A DNA stretch of 64,000 nt from Gibbula magus (Eukaryota; Mollusca; Gastropoda; Trochida; Trochidae). The translations under genes and the position numbers were made by a program. This document shows positions 59,114 through 64,000 of this stretch, one piece after another. The stretch lies in contig OW388291.1 of NCBI GenBank assembly GCA_936450465.1, forward strand, positions 34,138,656 through 34,202,655. Direction: 5' to 3'. Positions within the stretch are counted from its first letter, which is position 1. Each line of letters starts with the position of its first letter. Under the pieces are notes generated by a model, which was not told the DNA's origin, did not search any database, and worked only from the letters and a program-made list of their open reading frames with translations.

Positions 59114-59231
59114 ATGGCTCTCAACTACGACGGGATGAACGGGTCAGAAATGGACACTTCAGACTCTAGAAAAAGGCCTTTGGACGGAGAAACAGATAAT
59201 GGGGTCACCAAGAGATCGAACCAAGGAGGAG
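59114..59231 (+). CDS. Nova: First coding exon of a Nova-type KH-domain RNA-binding protein (partial)
   Basis: ATG 59114 has A at -3 and G at +4 (caggATGG). The frame is also open upstream to 59030, so an earlier start is possible. The peptide MALNYDGMNGSEMDTSDSRK followed by RPLDGETDNGVTKRSNQ matches the N-terminal segment of NOVA proteins, where D-S-R-K-R-P-L-x and T-K-R-x-N directly precede the first KH domain and form a bipartite basic nuclear signal. The exon ends GGAGGAG/GTCAGG in phase 1. The KH exons (Y-F-L-K-V-L-I-P...) were not found up to 64,000, consistent with a long first intron. Nova proteins bind YCAY motifs and control neuronal alternative splicing. Confidence 0.78.
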
Positions 59232-61906
59232 GTCAGGGTGCTAATTCTCTAATTTGTGTACAGTAGCAAAGTTTGTGAACATACCAGTCCTTGGTACAAC
59301 CAATATGGCGGCAGTATATGCAGTCAGCAATCCCACTGTGGGCTGTGAAAATTTTTTGGAATTTCATTAAATATCCGTCTAAGTGTTTGCTTAGGGGTCG
59401 GATCCCGTAGAATGAATATTCCTTCATTTCTTATATATGTTTTCGTGCTATTAGGGTGGTTCGATGCTTATATTTCAACTTTCTTTCAGTCGGACTCCGT
59501 CTGTCCTTGTCAATTTTTCTCGTTCGTGTAGGGACTTGCATGTACGGACATGTGTCAAAATCTTTTGGTAGTTTGTGGCACTCCAAGAGTTCTGAGACCA
59601 GCATTTATATGGTGAATGTGTTGGGGAATATCTAAAGATAGTATCCCAGGGGGTCTAAGTTGAGTTAGGCCGGTTTCAAGGAGAGCAGTCACGGTCAAAC
59701 CGAGCCTGTGTCTGCGCAACCCTTGAAGGACGTGGACCTCTCCCGATACTGCAATTATGACGCCGGGCGACCTAAATTCATGCCCCACGATCGTTGGTGA
59801 TTCTCTGGTACTCAACCAATATTCCAACATGTGTACCATATGGAAAGGTAGAGTTATTTTTCATCTGATCTGCGCTAATCCGTCAGTGAATCTATTGCGA
59901 TCTAGGCTACTTGCTTGACATCGACTATCGGGGACTCCACCCACTTTCCTCAAAACGATGTTGGTTGCAGTTACGCATTTCACTCTCTGCCCACGTGTCA
60001 AAAATTATTTTGGTCCTAGGTCCTGCATATGTTTTGATATTTCTTTTAGTATCTGGTGAAGATACTTTCCTATTTTGGTATGGAAGGTGCGAGAGTGGCA
60101 TTACACCGGCCCAACCCACCTAAAAATAGTTTAGCCTGGCTTCAATACACAGCTAATGGGCAATGCATAGCAACAAATTGCTCCTGTGCCGAGCAGACCA
60201 CTACCAAATCATGCTCATTGCTTTACTTATTAATCACAATAATTGAGGACAATTTTCATTTTCTGAAGATTTCAATTTGACCAACTTTGTCAACAGGTGC
60301 AATGTGTGAAGTAACAGGTATGCCAAGTACTGCTGTGACATATTTTGTTTATCTGTGATTATGATACCATTTCACATGTTCTAATTCTGTTCTGAAAAAG
60401 ACTGTTGTTTTTATTGACAAATATAGGTAATGGGTTGAATATCTGATTAGATAGTTACCATTTTGTTTGAAGGTTGATTCAGATCACACCATTGTAACGA
60501 TAGTCTGTACCGCAATATGGTTGTATGTGCCATATGTGATAAATCTGAAATAATTAGGGCGACTTGCAATACTATGCCACCATGACTAACGATCACAAGA
60601 TCATGAGGATTTACAAATTTGTCTGTCATCCACGCTATGTATGACATCACTTTTGACTTTGACGATGATCCCTAAATATTTCAGTCATATTTCCTCGAAT
60701 ACAACCAAGGCCTTGAATACAATCTGGGGGATGGGGGTGTGCTGAATGAAATAGAACCCTGAGGTTATATTTAAGGAAATACTGTACAACATATTAAATA
60801 CAACAATATTAAAGTAGTGTAATGTCGTTGCACATGTCGCAATTGTGACATCACAATGGTTATGTTGCTGTAAAAATGTGGTGCACTGGCGGAATTGATA
60901 AACTTATATAATAAAAAGCGTAATATATGGAAGGCTACTCAGTATCCTCTGTATATATCGTATCTATTAATGACATTGTAGTATGATAGTTGGACATTGA
61001 TATTGCTACTTATAGTACTTATTAGTGAGGTTGTGTGACACAAATATTCACATGGATTTATATAAAGCTTGCATTAACTGTATGATAGAAGAACTTGCAT
61101 AAATTTTTTTATATAAGTACTTAAGTACTCTTATTAATCATTTGATACTAATACCAACATTTACTTATCATATTTCTTCGAATAGACGCCACAGGCATCT
61201 ATTTTTTCAGACCACCTTCAAACCTGCTGTCAATATGAGACCAATCATGAATTGAAGACGGCCAAGATAAATTGCCCTGCTGTCAAAAATACATGAATGC
61301 AGTCATGGCACTCTTAAATATTGCTGAAAATAATACGTCCTAAATCAAAAACTTAAATTCGTCCTCTGACAGCTACCTACATATAAATAAATAAAGAGAT
61401 GTAACACACCAAAACACCCATTCTCGTTCCGGGCCGAATTATGGCTTGGAAAACGGTCAGCAGCATACATAGTTAAAGCCAAATAAATTCCCTTTCGATT
61501 GAATTATCAAAATCGTTTCACTTTTGGCAGAGCTACATTAATTGAAACTCAAGAACCGATAATATTTTCACGAGTACGCCAGAAAACTGCCTCACAAAAT
61601 CACTGCTTTCCAGTGGAGAAATTGGAAGTATTTCAATGGAAAATGTGCTGTCGACGACAAACATAACCATATCGTAATCGCTAGGCAATTCGATTTCGTA
61701 TCCTGACCCTTCAAATGAATAATGTTGTGATCCTTACATTACTACCAGCGATTTTATTACGAGAAAGGCACTATCAAGCGATCGACCCCCCCCCCGTTTT
61801 ACCTTCACCTTAGAACAGTGTTGTATTTATCAATTCGATTTCGTATCCTGATGTAATGGGGATGCCAATATCAAGACAATCGAATGTCATAATGTCAATT
61901 CATAAC
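59232..61906. other. Nova intron 1, no recognised elements
   Basis: AT-rich in the second half. The minus ORF 60447-60650 (DLVIVSHGGIVLQVALIISD) has no family support. No KH-like exon seen in any frame. Confidence 0.45.
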
Positions 61907-62240
61907 CAGGCCTCAAAGTTAACATTTTTCTCAGGGAGCGGACACGCTCCTAACATATTATTCTAAGGAGCAAAAGAAAAGTGCAAGGAGCACATATGAA
62001 ATGAGATTTGCAAAAATCAACTGTAAATCAATGAATATAAAATTGTAAGCTAGCTAATATTCAATACCATTTTGAAGAGATTGTGATAGATGATGGTTAA
62101 ATTTGGTGAAGAAACAGAATTTATTAACTAGATCCCAAATTTTGCCAAGGAGCATCTATGCTCCTTACTCAAAATTACAGGGAGCAAACTGAAAAAATAG
62201 GGAGCAAATGCTCCCAAATTGGTTGCTATTTTGAGGCCTG
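61907..62240. mobile_element. 334-bp TIR repeat, copy 1
   Basis: Ends are CAGGCCTCAAA... and ...TTTTGAGGCCTG. Flanks share 'ataac' on both sides (short duplication). Interior: three to four scattered 'aaggagca/tgctcc' motifs. Non-coding. Confidence 0.75.
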
Positions 62241-62652
62241 ATAACCCTGCCTCAATTCATTACCCTGCCTCAATTTCGAGGAAATACAGTATATAAATCG
62301 ATGCCAGTACTTCAGTCTTATTAAACGTGAGTCGGAATAGTGCAGGAATTGGGAGGTCCAGGGTTGATTCTCCAGCAACTATGCTGTAGAGATGTACTCA
62401 TGTGGAGGATTTTGATCATTAGTAAATACACTTAACTTGGATCAGTTTTGTTTCTGCCAGTCATCAGACTATTTTCAACATAGAAGAGGGATGTTATCAA
62501 GGTTTAAATGGTGCTCTTCAACATTAGTATATAAATAGCTCGGGTTAATGGATTTGTCTAGGACTCAAGGACGTTCATAGTTTTCCTAATGACATCACAT
62601 TTAATGTCATTTATATTACTATATGTCATGACATTTAGTGAATAGATTTTAA
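62241..62652. other. No recognised content
   Basis: Spacer between the two related repeats; 62250-62290 contains 'cctgcctcaattc' twice. Confidence 0.4.
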
Positions 62653-62979
62653 CAGGCCTCAAACATTTTTGTCAAGGAATGTTCATGCTCCTAACATTAT
62701 CCTGATGAGCAAAAGAAAATTGTAAGAAGCACGACTAAATAAGATTTTAAAAATTACCTGTATATGTATGAATATAAACCAAAACTGTTAGCTTGCTAAT
62801 TTTCAGTATCATTTTGTAGCAATTGTGATGGATAATAGTTATATTTGGTGAAGAAACAATTTATTTAGTGGACCTCATATTTTGTAAATGAGCATGTGTG
62901 CTTCTTATTCAAACTACAGGGAGTAAACTGAAAAAATAGAGAGCAGGTGCTCCTAAGTTGGTTGATTTATTGAGGCCTG
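62653..62979. mobile_element. 327-bp TIR repeat, copy 2
   Basis: Same family and orientation as copy 1 (CAGGCCTCAAA... to ...TGAGGCCTG), with extended similarity throughout (ttggtgaagaaaca..tttatt; cagggagtaaactgaaaaaatag). Diverged by many substitutions and small deletions. Confidence 0.75.
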
Positions 62980-64000
62980 TACTAGAGACATTGATAGTGC
63001 CTCTAATGAACTTGAGTTTTATAATGAATGTCAAAGTCAAAGCTTTGACTGTGAGTATTATACTGAATGTGAATGTAGTGATATTCTCCAAACCTATAAT
63101 GTGTAATGAAGTTAAGACTTAAGACCACATCTGAGTGCAGTACATCAAGTTTAAATTATGTATGTCGTAATGGATCTTGAATTTATATTTTTACAGATAT
63201 CAGTCTTACTAAGCAAGCGCTTGATGGGAACATATCGTAAAGAAGGATAATGTTACAAGTATTCCTTTTACTCCTTAATAGGAAAATGTGTCTCAATAAC
63301 AGGACAGAATATACCAGTATCATGTCACAAAACTGCACGTAAGCATTGACATTTGAGTATCTGTGACTTATAACTTCATTTTAGAGTTTGATTTTTCGCT
63401 GAATTTTACAAGTAGTGGATAGGGTGTTTTGAATCCTGCTAGGAGTACAGATTTCAGAAGACTGGATTTATCACATTTCTGCCATCACTGCTAATGGCTG
63501 TGATATTTCCCGAGCGGCATTAACATTAATCTTTTTAAGCACAAGTTACTTTCCTGAAGTACTAGCCCAAACCCATTTCAGCTAGCCAAATACATCTACA
63601 GGACCTTACTGTTTTTAAGTTCAAACTAGCCTATTGGACTACCAGTCAAAACATCTTACTAGCTCACCAAATTTTTCACTAGCCATGGCAGTGCTAATTT
63701 AGAACCCCGCGTTAAATAACTCATTTCTGCCATGACTGTTATTTTGGAACTTTTTCAGTTGGATCAAGCATAACACTTATACCTTGCTGCGTTTCCCTTC
63801 ACTTCAGCCAATTAGTAGTCTCGTTGTCGGCATGATTCCATATGAATGCAGGCGTGTGATTGGTTGAATTTATTGAAGATGAGACATGACCCCTGCGGAA
63901 CCAAAATGGATCAAAATGTTTGATCTGATTTTAATGAGATTTTGGTTTCACTGCTTTAGGGTATACTCATTTTCACCAATTGCAGATCTACTAACTGGGG
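62980..64000. other. Nova intron 1 continued, no recognised content
   Basis: No supported exon. 63560-63680 repeats 'actagc' several times (actagcccaa, agctagccaaat, actagcctat, actagctcacc, actagccatgg), a loosely repetitive stretch. Confidence 0.4.

Noticed and set aside
59555..59839. Minus ORF of 94 codons in Nova intron 1
   Set aside because: No motif and no splice context; probably chance in a less AT-rich stretch.

Overview
This is animal nuclear DNA: intron-containing genes with GT-AG splice sites, AATAAA signals, Pol III-type SINEs, LINE remnants and many DNA transposons. The SINE body that reads 'gttggggtttaacgccgc' on one strand and the style of the non-LTR tails suggest a mollusc, probably a gastropod. 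Species cannot be fixed from the window.

Layout. (1) 189-4403 (+): a 7-exon, phase-consistent, uninterrupted gene for a 770-residue BED-finger hAT transposase-like protein. (2) 4.9-11.5 kb: accessory ground with unrecognised short ORFs, a broken unrecognised coding relic, a broken DEDDh exonuclease-like relic, a foldback repeat, a SINE, and a Crypton-type recombinase relic interrupted by a 1.4 kb terminal-inverted-repeat element. (3) 13,644-38,340 (-): a 25 kb, 7-exon gene whose exons join in perfect phase into a 257-residue protein. Its N-terminal half is a 3-hydroxyacyl-CoA dehydrogenase NAD-binding domain and its C-terminus is a C3HC4 RING finger. Several catalytic dehydrogenase residues appear replaced, so it looks like a pseudo-dehydrogenase fused to a ubiquitin-ligase-type RING. 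I regard this as the most interesting object in the window. Its introns hold a 6.1 kb piggyBac element with a broken transposase, two internally deleted 1.45 kb relatives in opposite orientation, a truncated relative, a Tc1 relic, SINEs, and a CR1/L2-like LINE split by a 2.67 kb Mutator-like element with 10-bp target duplications. (4) 39.7-59 kb: mostly non-coding DNA with a possible small two-exon gene at 39,724, two LINE 3' ends, MITEs, a minisatellite broken by a hAT MITE, and a 35-base poly-C run. (5) 59,114-59,231 (+): the first coding exon of a Nova-type KH-domain RNA-binding protein; the KH exons lie beyond the window. (6) 59.2-64 kb: Nova intron 1, with two copies of a ~330-bp TIR repeat.

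The host genes I can support are the RING/dehydrogenase fusion, the Nova 5' exon and possibly the hAT-derived gene. Nearly everything else is transposon-derived, and the record of nested insertions is unusually clear (TTAA, 8-bp, 10-bp and 12-bp target duplications are visible).
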